A stretch of DNA of 53,448 nt from a virus: positions 1 through 53,448 of the IMG/VR virus record IMGVR_UViG_3300031753_000009; one strand, given 5' to 3'. Shown piece after piece: positions 18,296 to 26,796 of this stretch. The first letter of the stretch is position 1, and the number at the start of each line of letters is the position of its first letter. Made by a program: the position numbers and the translations under genes. The notes beneath the pieces were generated by a model. It did no database searches. It was not told where the DNA came from and was given only the letters and a program-made list of their open reading frames with translations.

Positions 18296-19336
18296 TTAAA
18301 ACTGGTTGCCCTGCAAGTTGTACCCAATGAAGCCCGAGGAAGGCTTGGCGGTCACCAGATCGTAGCCGACGACAACCACGCCCTGCTGTCCGATTTGCCC
18401 CAAAGGCACCAGCGAATAAAACCCCGAGAAGTCGAACGCAGCATCCTCGGACAGGTACATCGCCGTGTACTTGACGTTCGCGCCGACCACCGTGCCCTGC
18501 GGGCAGAAATGATCCGCAAAAATCGGAACGCCCGAGACGATGAGATTCGGGAAAGACGACCGAACCTGCGTGTCCATGGTAAACGCAGAGCCGGGCGGAG
18601 GATTGATCTGTTCAATTCCGATGAAATCGTTGTTCAAGGTCGCGTAGTCGCCGGGGTTCATGACGACGAACGTCGGCGCTTCGCCGCCCGCCTGATCGGT
18701 CACATAAGCGAGCAAGCTCGACATCGACTTGCGGGTAAACCCGACCGTCCCGAGAGAGAATGTCCCAGAGTTCAGGTTGATGTACTGACCCTTGAACGCC
18801 GAATTACCCTGGGCATTACGATTGATGCCGCCGTACGTCGGGTAATTCGTGCCGTTGTCGAACGCGTTGAGGAAGCTGTCGGGGAGCAACGCATTCGATG
18901 CGTTGTTGGTAAACATCAAGCGCGCCATGTTCTGCCGGGTCACGGCATACACGTCGTTCATGCGCGCTTTGAGGATACTGATCTCGCGATCGGTCGCCTG
19001 AATCACTGTTTCGCCGAAGGGGAGGGGAATCGGCACAACCCAATAGGCGAGATTGAATTGAAGATTTTGAATGCCGGGAGTGATGACCGGGTTGTTGAAC
19101 CCGCCGCCGTATCCCGTGAATTGGCCTTGGACCATGCTCTGTCCCTGGCCGGGGATCGTAATTTGATTCAAACCGCCCGCAGCGCGTTGCGCGTTGCCAG
19201 TCATGTAGAATAAACAAGGGCTTCCGAAATAAATTTGGACGAACAAACGGGGAACGAATGCGCGCCTAGTTGTGGAAGCCAACTCGCTGTACAAAGCACC
19301 TGCGGCAGGAGCGACGCCTAAACCGGGAAGCGGCAT
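18296..19336 (-). CDS. Major capsid protein
   Basis: 346 residues, ATG at 19336 with GGAG about nine bases upstream. The pattern fits an HK97-fold coat protein: a helical segment after an N-arm (QATDREISILKARMNDVYAVTRQNMARLMF), a run of A-domain strands with TFVVMNPGDYATLNNDF, then RSSFPNLIVSGVPIFADHFC and a C-terminal GQQGVVVVGYDLVTAKPS. It lies downstream of the scaffold-like gene, as expected, though an HNH gene on the other strand separates them. Confidence 0.8.
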   Translation of the reverse strand: MPLPGLGVAPAAGALYSELASTTRRAFVPRLFVQIYFGSPCLFYMTGNAQRAAGGLNQITIPGQGQSMVQGQFTGYGGGFNNPVITPGIQNLQFNLAYWVVPIPLPFGETVIQATDREISILKARMNDVYAVTRQNMARLMFTNNASNALLPDSFLNAFDNGTNYPTYGGINRNAQGNSAFKGQYINLNSGTFSLGTVGFTRKSMSSLLAYVTDQAGGEAPTFVVMNPGDYATLNNDFIGIEQINPPPGSAFTMDTQVRSSFPNLIVSGVPIFADHFCPQGTVVGANVKYTAMYLSEDAAFDFSGFYSLVPLGQIGQQGVVVVGYDLVTAKPSSGFIGYNLQGNQF

Positions 19337-19449
19337 TACCTAACTCCTATCCGATAACTATTTCGAACGCCGAAGCCGTTAAACAAAGAACAAGCTTCGA
19401 CAACCTGTCGCACACCAGCAGCCATCGATCCGATACTGATCGTGCACAT
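19336..19449 (-). CDS. Possible 37-residue leader ORF coupled to the capsid gene
   Basis: An ATG at 19449 preceded by GGAGGG (12 bases, rather far) opens a 37-codon frame (MCTISIGSMAAGVRQVVEAC onward) whose TAA overlaps the capsid start as TAATG. It crosses the promoter of the divergent HNH gene. It could couple translation to the capsid gene, or be chance. Confidence 0.3.
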   Translation of the reverse strand: MCTISIGSMAAGVRQVVEACSLFNGFGVRNSYRIGVR

Positions 19450-19476
19450 TTACTTACCTTACCCTCCGTAAGCTAC

Positions 19477-19505
19477 TTGACACTTCGAAAAAGCATGACT
19501 ATAAG
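19477..19505 (+). promoter_or_regulatory. Sigma70-type promoter of the HNH endonuclease gene
   Basis: TTGACA at 19477-19482, a 17-base spacer and TATAAG at 19500-19505, so six of six and five of six consensus bases. Transcription should begin near 19512, before the AAGGA ribosome site and the ATG at 19537. This rules out the in-frame ATG at 19495 as the start. Confidence 0.75.
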
Positions 19506-19536
19506 CACCCTTGTCGCCAAACAAGGAACCCCAGCC

Positions 19537-20355
19537 ATGCCCATCGAAATGAAATGCTTGAACTGCGAACAGCCGTTTTACTGCTATCAAAGCGAGGTTG
19601 ATCAGGGACGCAAATATTGCAGCATCCAATGCCGAGGAAAGCACCTGCACAAAAAACCCAACGCCGCGAGCCGCACGCCGGTAAACTTCGCCTGCAAAGA
19701 ATGCAAACAACCTTTTACGATGATGCAATCGTACTTGGCCGCTTACCGCAAAAGATTCAAAAAAGACCCGATGTACTGCTCGATGAACTGTTCGAACATT
19801 GGGCGCCGCAAAGATTCGGATGAAAGAAACAAATTCACGTGCCAACAATGCGGTAAAGAAGAAAATAGAAGCCGCTACAGCAAGCATTTTCGAATATACC
19901 GCGAGCAAAAATATTGCAGCCACGAATGTAAAGTTGCGGCGCAAGAAGTTGCGGCGTTCAAACGCTACGAATCGGGAGACATCAGCCGGCATATCAAGCG
20001 GAACGGCTACGTCTGGATTTCCGTGCCCGCCTTGGCGAACAACGGAAAAAGAACCGAAACTATGGAACACCGCTACGTAATGGCGAAGAAGCTCGGTCGC
20101 GAACTGCACAAAGACGAAACGGTGCATCACATCAACGGCAACCGGCAGGACAACCGGCTCGAAAACCTTGAACTGTTCTCGTCCCGGCACGGTCCCGGCC
20201 AACGCGTAATCGACAAGGTTCAATTCGCAATTGACATGCTGCTCACCTACCCTGAATTTGGGCGAGCCGCAGGATACGAATTGAAGCCGATTGGACATCT
20301 TAGCGCCGACCCGCCCCACGTTGATCGTTCAACGTCTGCTGAACGCGCGACATGA
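19537..20355 (+). CDS. HNH homing-type endonuclease with zinc-finger-like arms
   Basis: 272 residues, AAGGA at nine bases. The N-terminal 130 residues hold three Cys4 zinc-binding-like units: CLNC...YCSIQC, CKEC...YCSMNC and CQQC...YCSHEC. The C-terminal part is an HNH_3 nuclease: EHRYVMAKKLGR, then VHHINGNRQDNRLENLEL with the His-His-Asn core. It is a free-standing mobile gene inserted between the capsid and scaffold genes on the opposite strand, with its own promoter. Its last 56 bases run antisense over the end of the scaffold-like gene. It likely cuts phage genomes that lack it. Confidence 0.85.
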   Translation: MPIEMKCLNCEQPFYCYQSEVDQGRKYCSIQCRGKHLHKKPNAASRTPVNFACKECKQPFTMMQSYLAAYRKRFKKDPMYCSMNCSNIGRRKDSDERNKFTCQQCGKEENRSRYSKHFRIYREQKYCSHECKVAAQEVAAFKRYESGDISRHIKRNGYVWISVPALANNGKRTETMEHRYVMAKKLGRELHKDETVHHINGNRQDNRLENLELFSSRHGPGQRVIDKVQFAIDMLLTYPEFGRAAGYELKPIGHLSADPPHVDRSTSAERAT

Positions 20356-20905
20356 GCGCGCCGTCAGAAATGCCGTTCTTTCCCGCCTTGAGAAGCTGAT
20401 CGACATACTTGTCGTCCGCCTGCGCCGTCTCGACAGGCGCCTCAGCGAAATTCCACGGACCAGAGCCCATCGGAGCAAGCGGCTGTGCCGGCGGATGATC
20501 GCGCTCAAAAATGGCGGCGGCGTCGAGAGGATCGAGGATGCCCTTTTCCTCCATGATCTTCTCGACGGCTTCGATGCCGTCCTTCATCCAGCCCTTTTCG
20601 CGCAGCTTGGCAATGCCGGTGTCGCGCATCTGGCGCAACGTGGTCAGCTTGGAATCCCGCTCGCGCTCAGCTTTCTCATCGTCGAGACGCTTCTGAAGCG
20701 CCGCGATCTGATCAGATGCTTCCTTCTTAACGGCTTCCAGCGGATCGGGCTCATCAAGCTCGGGAATCTTCGCGGTCGGATCGACGATCTTCTGCGCCTC
20801 CATGAGCTTCCTGGCGGCCTTCGGATTCTTCATCCAATGCTCGACCGTCGAGCGCAGACGGCGGTTCTGCTGAAGCTCAAGTTCGTCAATCTCGACCAGC
20901 GGCAT
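20300..20905 (-). CDS. Scaffold-like protein
   Basis: 201 residues, AAGGAA before the ATG at 20905. Highly charged and helical, with a coiled-coil centre (AVKKEASDQIAALQKRLDDE) and a flexible Pro/Ala-rich part before the C-terminus. Size, charge and place between portal-side assembly genes and the major capsid gene fit a scaffolding protein that shapes the procapsid. No protease domain seen. Confidence 0.65.
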   Translation of the reverse strand: MPLVEIDELELQQNRRLRSTVEHWMKNPKAARKLMEAQKIVDPTAKIPELDEPDPLEAVKKEASDQIAALQKRLDDEKAERERDSKLTTLRQMRDTGIAKLREKGWMKDGIEAVEKIMEEKGILDPLDAAAIFERDHPPAQPLAPMGSGPWNFAEAPVETAQADDKYVDQLLKAGKNGISDGALMSRVQQTLNDQRGAGRR

Positions 20906-20917
20906 GACGTAAATTCC

Positions 20918-21103
20918 TTACTTGCCGACCGTCGATCCCGCATTCGGGACATGATTGATGGGAAGGGCGCCGGACTTCATCGTCGCCGGGAGGTGACTCT
21001 TGCGGCCCTGAATCTCGATCTCGTCCATAGAGACGCGGACGATCTGCTCATCGCCCGTGGGGACGGTCTTCGCAGAGTTTTGGAAAATGTTGACGTTTGA
21101 CAT
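20918..21103 (-). CDS. Small assembly-cluster protein of unknown function
   Basis: 61 residues, starting MSNVNIFQNSAKTVPTGDEQ, with a short basic middle (IEIQGRKSHLPATMKSG). No motif recognised. Its place just before the scaffold-like gene suggests a small head protein. Confidence 0.55.
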   Translation of the reverse strand: MSNVNIFQNSAKTVPTGDEQIVRVSMDEIEIQGRKSHLPATMKSGALPINHVPNAGSTVGK

Positions 21104-21109
21104 TTGCGT

Positions 21110-21286
21110 TCAACCCTTCTTGCCGAAGCGCGGACGTTCCATCATGTCGGTCGGCTGCAAATCGGTGGCATTCATCCACGCCATCGATTGATAATTCTTG
21201 CGAACTTCCTCAACCGACTGCGCCGACTTGCAGCACGCGCTCTCGGACATCGGCGTCTGATCGTGAAAGATTGTCTCGCGCGCCAT
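21110..21286 (-). CDS. Small assembly-cluster protein of unknown function
   Basis: 58 residues from the ATG at 21286; an in-frame TTG six bases upstream is less likely. The preceding stop is 2 bases away. Contains SESACCKSAQSVEEVRKNY and the tail MERPRFGKKG. No family recognised. Confidence 0.55.
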   Translation of the reverse strand: MARETIFHDQTPMSESACCKSAQSVEEVRKNYQSMAWMNATDLQPTDMMERPRFGKKG

Positions 21287-21288
21287 GC

Positions 21289-21687
21289 TCAAGCCGCCAT
21301 CTTGGGCGGCATCTGCTGCCCGCCTTGCCCTTGGCCCTGCATCATCTGCTGGCGCAACTGCTGCTGCATGTCGCCGTTCTGCCGGTTCTGAAGCGCCATC
21401 TTCTCGATCTGATTGCGCTCCTGCATGTTCGAATTGGTGCCCGGCGGAACGTGTTTGGCGAGCGCAGTCATGGCTTTCATAAGCGCTTGTCCCACCTCGG
21501 ATGTCGCGCCCACAAGGGGGAGAATCTCGGACATCTGCTTGACGATTAGCCCCACCCGCTGCATTCCTGCGGCTTCATAACCCTTGTTCGGCGTCGGACC
21601 CGTAATGGGGCTCGCACCGAACGGCGCCTGTTGTGGCTGGGGTTGCTGCCCAGGAGACTGAGCAGCGGGCGGGGAAACTTCCGGCAT
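21289..21687 (-). CDS. Gln/Pro/Met-rich assembly protein
   Basis: 132 residues. The N-terminus is Pro/Gln-rich and disordered-looking, the middle is a helix (MQRVGLIVKQMSEILPLVG), and the C-terminus is Gln-rich (QNGDMQQQLRQQMMQGQGQG). Such small proteins lie between portal and scaffold in several podoviruses. Function unknown. Confidence 0.6.
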   Translation of the reverse strand: MPEVSPPAAQSPGQQPQPQQAPFGASPITGPTPNKGYEAAGMQRVGLIVKQMSEILPLVGATSEVGQALMKAMTALAKHVPPGTNSNMQERNQIEKMALQNRQNGDMQQQLRQQMMQGQGQGGQQMPPKMAA

Positions 21688-21690
21688 GGA

Positions 21691-21729
21691 TTACCGGCGA
21701 CCCTTGCGGCCCTTCCGACGAAAACGCAT
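21691..21729 (-). CDS. 12-residue basic micropeptide
   Basis: Reads MRFRRKGRKGRR, then TAA three bases before the next gene start. An AGGAG ribosome site lies seven bases before the ATG at 21729. Eight of twelve residues are Arg or Lys. It is the first frame of this minus-strand unit, so it may act as a leader peptide or as a tiny nucleic-acid-binding protein. Too short for homology to prove it. Confidence 0.45.
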   Translation of the reverse strand: MRFRRKGRKGRR

Positions 21730-21856
21730 CTGCATGCTCCTGTTTAAAGGGGTTGGATCGCACCATTGCGACTAGCGCAGTATCCGGCAAAGACTTTAGA
21801 AGTCCAATTAAAGCCCCTCTTGCGTTTCAAGCTTCTATGTATTATCAGTCTCAATC

Positions 21857-22120
21857 GTGAATCGACGGCGCCGCGAACAAGATTCCGAAGTCGAAAAACG
21901 GTACTGGACCGTCAAGGATGCTGCGCGTTACTTGAACATATCCCCCGTAACGTTTTACGGATGGCTCACCGATCAAGGCGTGAAACGTCCGGTCAAATTG
22001 TTCGGCAGCAAGCCTCCGCACTGCCGCTTCGGCGTCAATGTCATCCGCATTCCGATCAAAGAATTTATCGAGTGGGTCAACAAAAGAGAGGACTCCAACA
22101 AATGCACGCCATCACCCTGA
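21857..22120 (+). CDS. Helix-turn-helix DNA-binding protein (HTH_17/MerR-like)
   Basis: 87 residues from a GTG at 21857. Residues 14-60 match the small winged helix of excisionase/MerR-like proteins: KRYWTVKDAARYLNISPVTFYGWLTDQG, then IPIKEFIEWVNKRE. It heads a plus-strand group within the minus-strand head genes. A short palindrome (GACTT-tag-AAGTC, 21792-21804) lies about 50 bases upstream and could be its operator. Confidence 0.75.
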   Translation: MNRRRREQDSEVEKRYWTVKDAARYLNISPVTFYGWLTDQGVKRPVKLFGSKPPHCRFGVNVIRIPIKEFIEWVNKREDSNKCTPSP

Positions 22121-22458
22121 CGGTTGGCCCGCTTGCCTGGTCCCTGCTGTTCAAAACCGCCGAAAAGGCGCAGGAAGCATGGACGCTATACAAAACCAAC
22201 AGTGAATCGGAAGTCGAGATTGCCGACGATTTCGGCCAAATCGTTCACGCCTTCCCCGGCGCGCTCACTGGCGGCATGCTTGAAGATTTGAACGAAACCA
22301 AGCGCGCACACATCGAACGCGCGCTGCATCAGGCGCGCATGCAGAACGAAGTGCAACAAGCAGCGGAAGCCGATGCGGGACTGCGCTTGCGTCGCGGACC
22401 AGCGATGCTCAGTCCGATGGGGATGCCGGGGGGATTCAACGGGGTAGGGAGGAACTAG
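22102..22458 (+). CDS. Unknown protein of the plus-strand island
   Basis: 118 residues, AGAGGA ribosome site about nine bases before the ATG at 22102; overlaps the HTH gene by 19 bases. The N-terminus is hydrophobic/helical (LTVGPLAWSLLFKTAEKAQEA), the middle acidic beta (SEVEIADDFGQIVHAF), then helix and a Gly/Met-rich tail. The middle resembles small phage proteins near capsid genes, but no function is known to me. Confidence 0.65.
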   Translation: MHAITLTVGPLAWSLLFKTAEKAQEAWTLYKTNSESEVEIADDFGQIVHAFPGALTGGMLEDLNETKRAHIERALHQARMQNEVQQAAEADAGLRLRRGPAMLSPMGMPGGFNGVGRN

Positions 22459-22471
22459 CTGGGGGTGCGCC

Positions 22472-22768
22472 GTGAGCAAATCTCACAAGACATACGGCCC
22501 GGTCGCTTGGTCTAAGGACCTACTCGACGCTGTGCACCATATCCCGAGTGATAATAACGATCCCGAGGTCACGCCGGAAACCGTCAAGGGCTGGGCGGCG
22601 AACGCGCAGAAACATGCCGTTCAATTTCGCAAGGATCACGAGGCGTTGATCGAAGAGATTAACGCTTGCCGCCCGTCAACTGCTTCTTCGCCAACGCCTC
22701 ACCCAGCTCGGGGTGCTCCTGCAAAAGCTTCTGAAGCATCGCCTGCTTGGCCTCGTTCTGCTTCCTGA
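22472..22768 (+). CDS. Unknown small protein overlapping the portal gene antisense
   Basis: 98 residues from a GTG at 22472 with GGGGGTG upstream. Residues 1-65 look like a folded helical protein (GPVAWSKDLLDAVHHIPSD, QKHAVQFRKDHEALIEEIN). The last 35, rich in Ala, Pro and Ser, lie antisense over the end of the portal gene and may be read-through into the opposite coding strand. Confidence 0.55.
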   Translation: MSKSHKTYGPVAWSKDLLDAVHHIPSDNNDPEVTPETVKGWAANAQKHAVQFRKDHEALIEEINACRPSTASSPTPHPARGAPAKASEASPAWPRSAS

Positions 22769-24380
22769 TGCCGAGCTTCGCTTCTTCCTTGTTCGGGAAC
22801 GGCAGGTTGTCGATCACATAATCCGCCGTCACGATCCCGAGCTTGAACGACGTGATGATCAACTGCATGTTTTCATCGGAGAAGATCGGACTCGACGAGT
22901 GCGAATCGACGCTCACGCGCCAGTCCGCCGGCAAGTCCATCAGCTTGAACGATGTGGCGTCGATCGCTTGCAACGTATCGCCCTTCGTCCAATAGTTGCT
23001 GGAGTCCTTCGCTTCCTTAAGTTCCAACGACAGATCGGCCGCCATCGCGGCCTGACGTTCCACCGTCAATGCCTGATCCCGCTGCGTCGCCGAGCCCGTC
23101 TTGAGAAGCGTATCAGCGTGGACGCCTGCGCGCACACCTGACTCACCGCGCCCCTGCATCAACTCAGAGAAGCCGCCAAGCCAATTGATCGTATCGAGCA
23201 AGAACTTGATCATCGGCATCATTTCGGACGGAATGCCGGGCGTCAAATCCTGCACCTTTGAGTTCGGCCCAAGCTTCATGTAACCGGCATTACGCATCTG
23301 GCCGTACTGCTCGTCCGTAATCCCGTCGTCAGACATGAACGCAAGGATTTTATCGACTTGCAGCCCGAACAACCGACGGGCATCATCGCACCACGTAGCC
23401 AAGAGTCCCTGCGGCTCGATCAGATCGACAAGCTCGCTGCGCCCCCAGAACCAGTTCGACACTTCATTAGGCTGAATGAGCGTGTACGGATGTCGGTGCT
23501 CCACGCCAAGGATGTTCATGTGCCGGCCGAACGGTGCGATGATGATATCCGGCTCGACCATAATGATCGTCACGTAGTCTTCTTCGCCCTTCACCCACAG
23601 CTCATGAACATTGACAACATCCGCCGATACCTGCGGCCCCATGATGGCGTAGTTCGGATCGTTGTTGAGCTGCACGATGCCGCCAGGGAGCGGACGCGTA
23701 TTGCTGTTCACGCCTGTCTGCAACTGCGAAGTCGAAAGCACCTGATGAAAGTAGGATTGCGGATCGGACATCGCCTGACCGCGCATGGCGTGCGACCTGA
23801 TCCGGTCATACAGCTTGTCCGCCTTGGGCAAATGGTAGATGCGTCGCCATATTTCCGGCAACGTCAGCGTCACCGTCTCAACCATTGCTTCCTGGTTGGA
23901 CAGCTCGTTCTCAGCTTCGTTATAAACCCCGAATTGCCACGGCTGCACCAACTTCTTGTGATAAGTGGGATGCTGATCCTTGCCCTCAACCTGCGGCCAC
24001 TGCTTGAGCAGGCAAGCGCCGTACTTCAATCCCTGAAACACGCCGATCGCGAACGTCTTATCGGTATTGGTCCGCTCCCATGATCGCGTCAGAATCTTAC
24101 CGACAACCTTGGCGCGCTCCAACTGATTTTCAGGGTACTCGCGTTCGTAATCGACGGAGAATTTAAGCTCGACGGGACTAAAGATGTGCGATGCCAACCG
24201 CTGCAAATGGACATTGAGCGTGTTGATCAGCGCCTTGGTGCCGTCATACCGCCCTGTCTCAGCAATGGCGTTGAGCAGCCGGCAATACGAAGCGCGCAAG
24301 CCGACGCTGACACGGCACTGTTCAATGAGTTCATTGGCAAACGGAACGAGCGACTTGTGATCGGTCGGTACGCGGATCAT
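22659..24380 (-). CDS. Portal protein
   Basis: 573 residues, start overlapping the preceding stop as ATGA. Size, position next to the terminase and pattern fit a podoviral portal: helical N-terminus, a clip/stem region (GLLATWCDDARRLFGLQVDK), GGFSELMQGRGESGVRAGVHADTLL, a motif like that in many portals where the wing turns into the long helix, then LTVERQAAMAADLSLELKEA and a Lys/Gln-rich C-terminus. It forms the DNA gate of the capsid. Confidence 0.85.
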   Translation of the reverse strand: MIRVPTDHKSLVPFANELIEQCRVSVGLRASYCRLLNAIAETGRYDGTKALINTLNVHLQRLASHIFSPVELKFSVDYEREYPENQLERAKVVGKILTRSWERTNTDKTFAIGVFQGLKYGACLLKQWPQVEGKDQHPTYHKKLVQPWQFGVYNEAENELSNQEAMVETVTLTLPEIWRRIYHLPKADKLYDRIRSHAMRGQAMSDPQSYFHQVLSTSQLQTGVNSNTRPLPGGIVQLNNDPNYAIMGPQVSADVVNVHELWVKGEEDYVTIIMVEPDIIIAPFGRHMNILGVEHRHPYTLIQPNEVSNWFWGRSELVDLIEPQGLLATWCDDARRLFGLQVDKILAFMSDDGITDEQYGQMRNAGYMKLGPNSKVQDLTPGIPSEMMPMIKFLLDTINWLGGFSELMQGRGESGVRAGVHADTLLKTGSATQRDQALTVERQAAMAADLSLELKEAKDSSNYWTKGDTLQAIDATSFKLMDLPADWRVSVDSHSSSPIFSDENMQLIITSFKLGIVTADYVIDNLPFPNKEEAKLGIRKQNEAKQAMLQKLLQEHPELGEALAKKQLTGGKR

Positions 24381-24874
24381 CCGCCCATCGCTCGCTGCAC
24401 CCGTTCCACGGCTCGCGCCCCCGCACGGGGCTCTGCTCGCCCGATCACCTGTCCATTCAACGTGATTGCACCGCTGGAAACGCCATCGCTATAAGCTTGC
24501 CCATTCTCGGCAAAACCGACCGGCGCCTTTGTGGTTGCCTTGATGCGATTGAAAGCCTCATCCGCCTGCTTCGCTGCCATGTCCCCTTCGCGCTGACGGT
24601 CGTGCAGATCGGTGATTCGAAGCGCGGCCATATCGGCGACAGGCGCATCGACCATCTGCGCCGCCAGCTCCGCTCGTCGCTCCGAACCTTGCTCCATGGA
24701 ACGGTAAAGCTGATCGTTCTGCTTGGTCCGAGACGACAGGAACGCCGGCATGACTACATCATCGTCGGGACGATCGGAACCGATAAATTCCTGGCAATGG
24801 AGACAATGCGTGATCTTGCCGCCATCCCATTTGAACTTCTTCTCGCACAGATGGCACTTGATCAGATAGCCCAT
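24377..24874 (-). CDS. Zinc-ribbon protein between terminase and portal
   Basis: 165 residues. Start chosen at 24874, where ATG overlaps the terminase stop as TGATG. Residues 8-27 form a Cys4 zinc ribbon (CHLC ... CLHC). A helical, charged middle with AKQADEAFNRIKATTKAP follows, then a Gly/Arg-rich tail. Several phages carry a small zinc protein at this place; its role is unknown. It ends inside the portal start. Confidence 0.65.
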   Translation of the reverse strand: MGYLIKCHLCEKKFKWDGGKITHCLHCQEFIGSDRPDDDVVMPAFLSSRTKQNDQLYRSMEQGSERRAELAAQMVDAPVADMAALRITDLHDRQREGDMAAKQADEAFNRIKATTKAPVGFAENGQAYSDGVSSGAITLNGQVIGRAEPRAGARAVERVQRAMGG

Positions 24875-26796
24875 CAGAACCGCCGGCCGCCAGATCGCCA
24901 AGCATTGCGCAAAGCGATACGTGCCTGGCTGGCCCGCTCGCTCCGCTTCGCCGCAAAGAACATATCAAGATGGTTGCGATTAAACAAGGCCACCTGATCG
25001 ACAATCGATTCGCGCCGCTTGGCTTCAACCGATTCCCTGGTCCGCCGCGTCGCAATCAATTCCCGCTGCGCGCGCTCCTCCCAGCAATGTGTAGCAAGCG
25101 CCAACGCCAGCACGCGATCATCCTTCATGGTTCCTTGCGCGCCGATGGAATCACCCTCGCGCGAGATCGACTTCATCTCCCCGATCATGTCCAAAGACCG
25201 GACACGCACGATGCCCCGAGAGACGTGATCCCGCAACCGCTCCAGCAACGTGATCTTAAGACGCGTGTTGGTCAGGAAGTGATAGTTGTAGCCCGAGCCC
25301 ATGGAATCGGGGCGTGTGTAGATGTAGGTGCGCACATTCTGGAAGATGTTGCGCAATCCCTTTTCGTCGATCGCCTCGCGAATGCGCTTGTCGTTCTCGA
25401 TCTGAAATTTTAACGAACGCAGCTCGTTGAACACGGCCGTTCCAGGACCGTTGATTTCCAGGATATAACGAACCTCGTTGTTGTTCTGCCCGTACCAGCC
25501 CATGAGAGCGGCAATTACCCACGCAAGCTGACGCGTGGTAACCAGCGGCCACGCATACTCGGCCACCTGATCGACACCATCGGCATAGCAACGCAAGACC
25601 TGGATCGAGGAGCGATCATTATTCTCGTTCTCGCCGTAAGCCGGATCGACGCCGATCGTGTAACAAGCATCGCTCGGCTCGGGCTCCTCCCACACCTTGA
25701 GTTCGATCGAGCGGGCATTTGCCGCCCGATAAACGCCGAGGGAAGCGAACTCGGAACCGGCCTGGAACATATACGTCTTGAATTTGTCGCTAACGAATTT
25801 GTTAGTTACGTCGGTCAGAACGTCGGCAGAGAAAAACACCGCACCTGTCTGCTGAAAAGCCTCTTCCTCAACCCAGGGTTGTTCTTGGACCCGCGTACTA
25901 CTTCCTTCATATTCCGCATCAGCGTCCCCCTGCTTCTTGGCAACGGGGTTCATCTTGCGCCGAATCCACGCAAGCTGCTCGGGCGTCACTTCATGCCCAT
26001 ACAGTTCCTTAACTTCCCGTATTTTCTTGAACTCCTTTTCGGTCGGAACCTGCTCGCCGTAGAATTTGAAATCCATTTCGGAGCGATCGATCCGCTGGGA
26101 ATCCTTGGACCACCAGCCCAAAAATATGCATTTGCAATGCAGCACATCGAGACGCGCTTCCTTCCACATCTCCCACCATCGATTGAACCCGCGCGCCGTC
26201 GATTCATAAATGTAAAGCCGATCGGGATTCACATCCGATAACGACTGTTGAAAAGCTTCGAGTCCCTCATCGTTGTCCCACGAGCATAATTCCGAGCAAT
26301 GGGCGATAGTGAGCCCGACCGATCGCCCGAGCGTGCCGGAAGTCTTGGACTTCTTGACGCCGGCCGACATGAACAGAACCTTGGAATCATTGCCAAGCGT
26401 CAAACCCGCGCGGTTGTTGCTGACGATGCTTGGAAATTTCAACGAAGCAGGAAGATCGTTGATCATCACTTCAATTTCAGCACGGCTTTCCGACTTGTTG
26501 TTATCCGTGTCGAAAACAATTGCGCCCTTCAAACCGTTATGCACGCCAAGAAGAAAAATGACCAGCGCGCGGATGATCGTCGAAATGCCAAGCTGGCGAG
26601 ACTTGAGCACATAGATTACATGAATGCCTTCCTCAAGCGCATCAAATATTTGAGTAATAGCGCGCCGCTGCCCTTCATAAAGGACTTCGCCAAGACAAAC
26701 ACGTCCATCATCTTTGGAATTGACGTAGCAGCGATTCAAAAAAATGTAAAACGCCTGCTCGACCGCACGACGTTTCTTTGGACTCCACCCAGACAT
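24874..26796 (-). CDS. terL: Terminase large subunit
   Basis: 640 residues, start at ATG 26796 (TGATG overlap). The ATPase half has a Walker-A-like VLKSRQLGIST near residue 64 and an acidic motif IAHCSELCSW near residue 166. The nuclease half has the RNase-H-like acidic clusters YTIGVDPAYGENENNDRSS, EINGPGTAVFNEL and KDDRVLALALA. It packages DNA into the procapsid. No separate small terminase was recognised; a small gene upstream may serve. Confidence 0.9.
   Translation of the reverse strand: MSGWSPKKRRAVEQAFYIFLNRCYVNSKDDGRVCLGEVLYEGQRRAITQIFDALEEGIHVIYVLKSRQLGISTIIRALVIFLLGVHNGLKGAIVFDTDNNKSESRAEIEVMINDLPASLKFPSIVSNNRAGLTLGNDSKVLFMSAGVKKSKTSGTLGRSVGLTIAHCSELCSWDNDEGLEAFQQSLSDVNPDRLYIYESTARGFNRWWEMWKEARLDVLHCKCIFLGWWSKDSQRIDRSEMDFKFYGEQVPTEKEFKKIREVKELYGHEVTPEQLAWIRRKMNPVAKKQGDADAEYEGSSTRVQEQPWVEEEAFQQTGAVFFSADVLTDVTNKFVSDKFKTYMFQAGSEFASLGVYRAANARSIELKVWEEPEPSDACYTIGVDPAYGENENNDRSSIQVLRCYADGVDQVAEYAWPLVTTRQLAWVIAALMGWYGQNNNEVRYILEINGPGTAVFNELRSLKFQIENDKRIREAIDEKGLRNIFQNVRTYIYTRPDSMGSGYNYHFLTNTRLKITLLERLRDHVSRGIVRVRSLDMIGEMKSISREGDSIGAQGTMKDDRVLALALATHCWEERAQRELIATRRTRESVEAKRRESIVDQVALFNRNHLDMFFAAKRSERASQARIALRNAWRSGGRRF

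Noticed and set aside
18152-19213. Plus-strand frame of 353 codons opposite the major capsid gene
   Set aside because: Antisense shadow of a GC-rich coding gene; no ribosome site, no motif.
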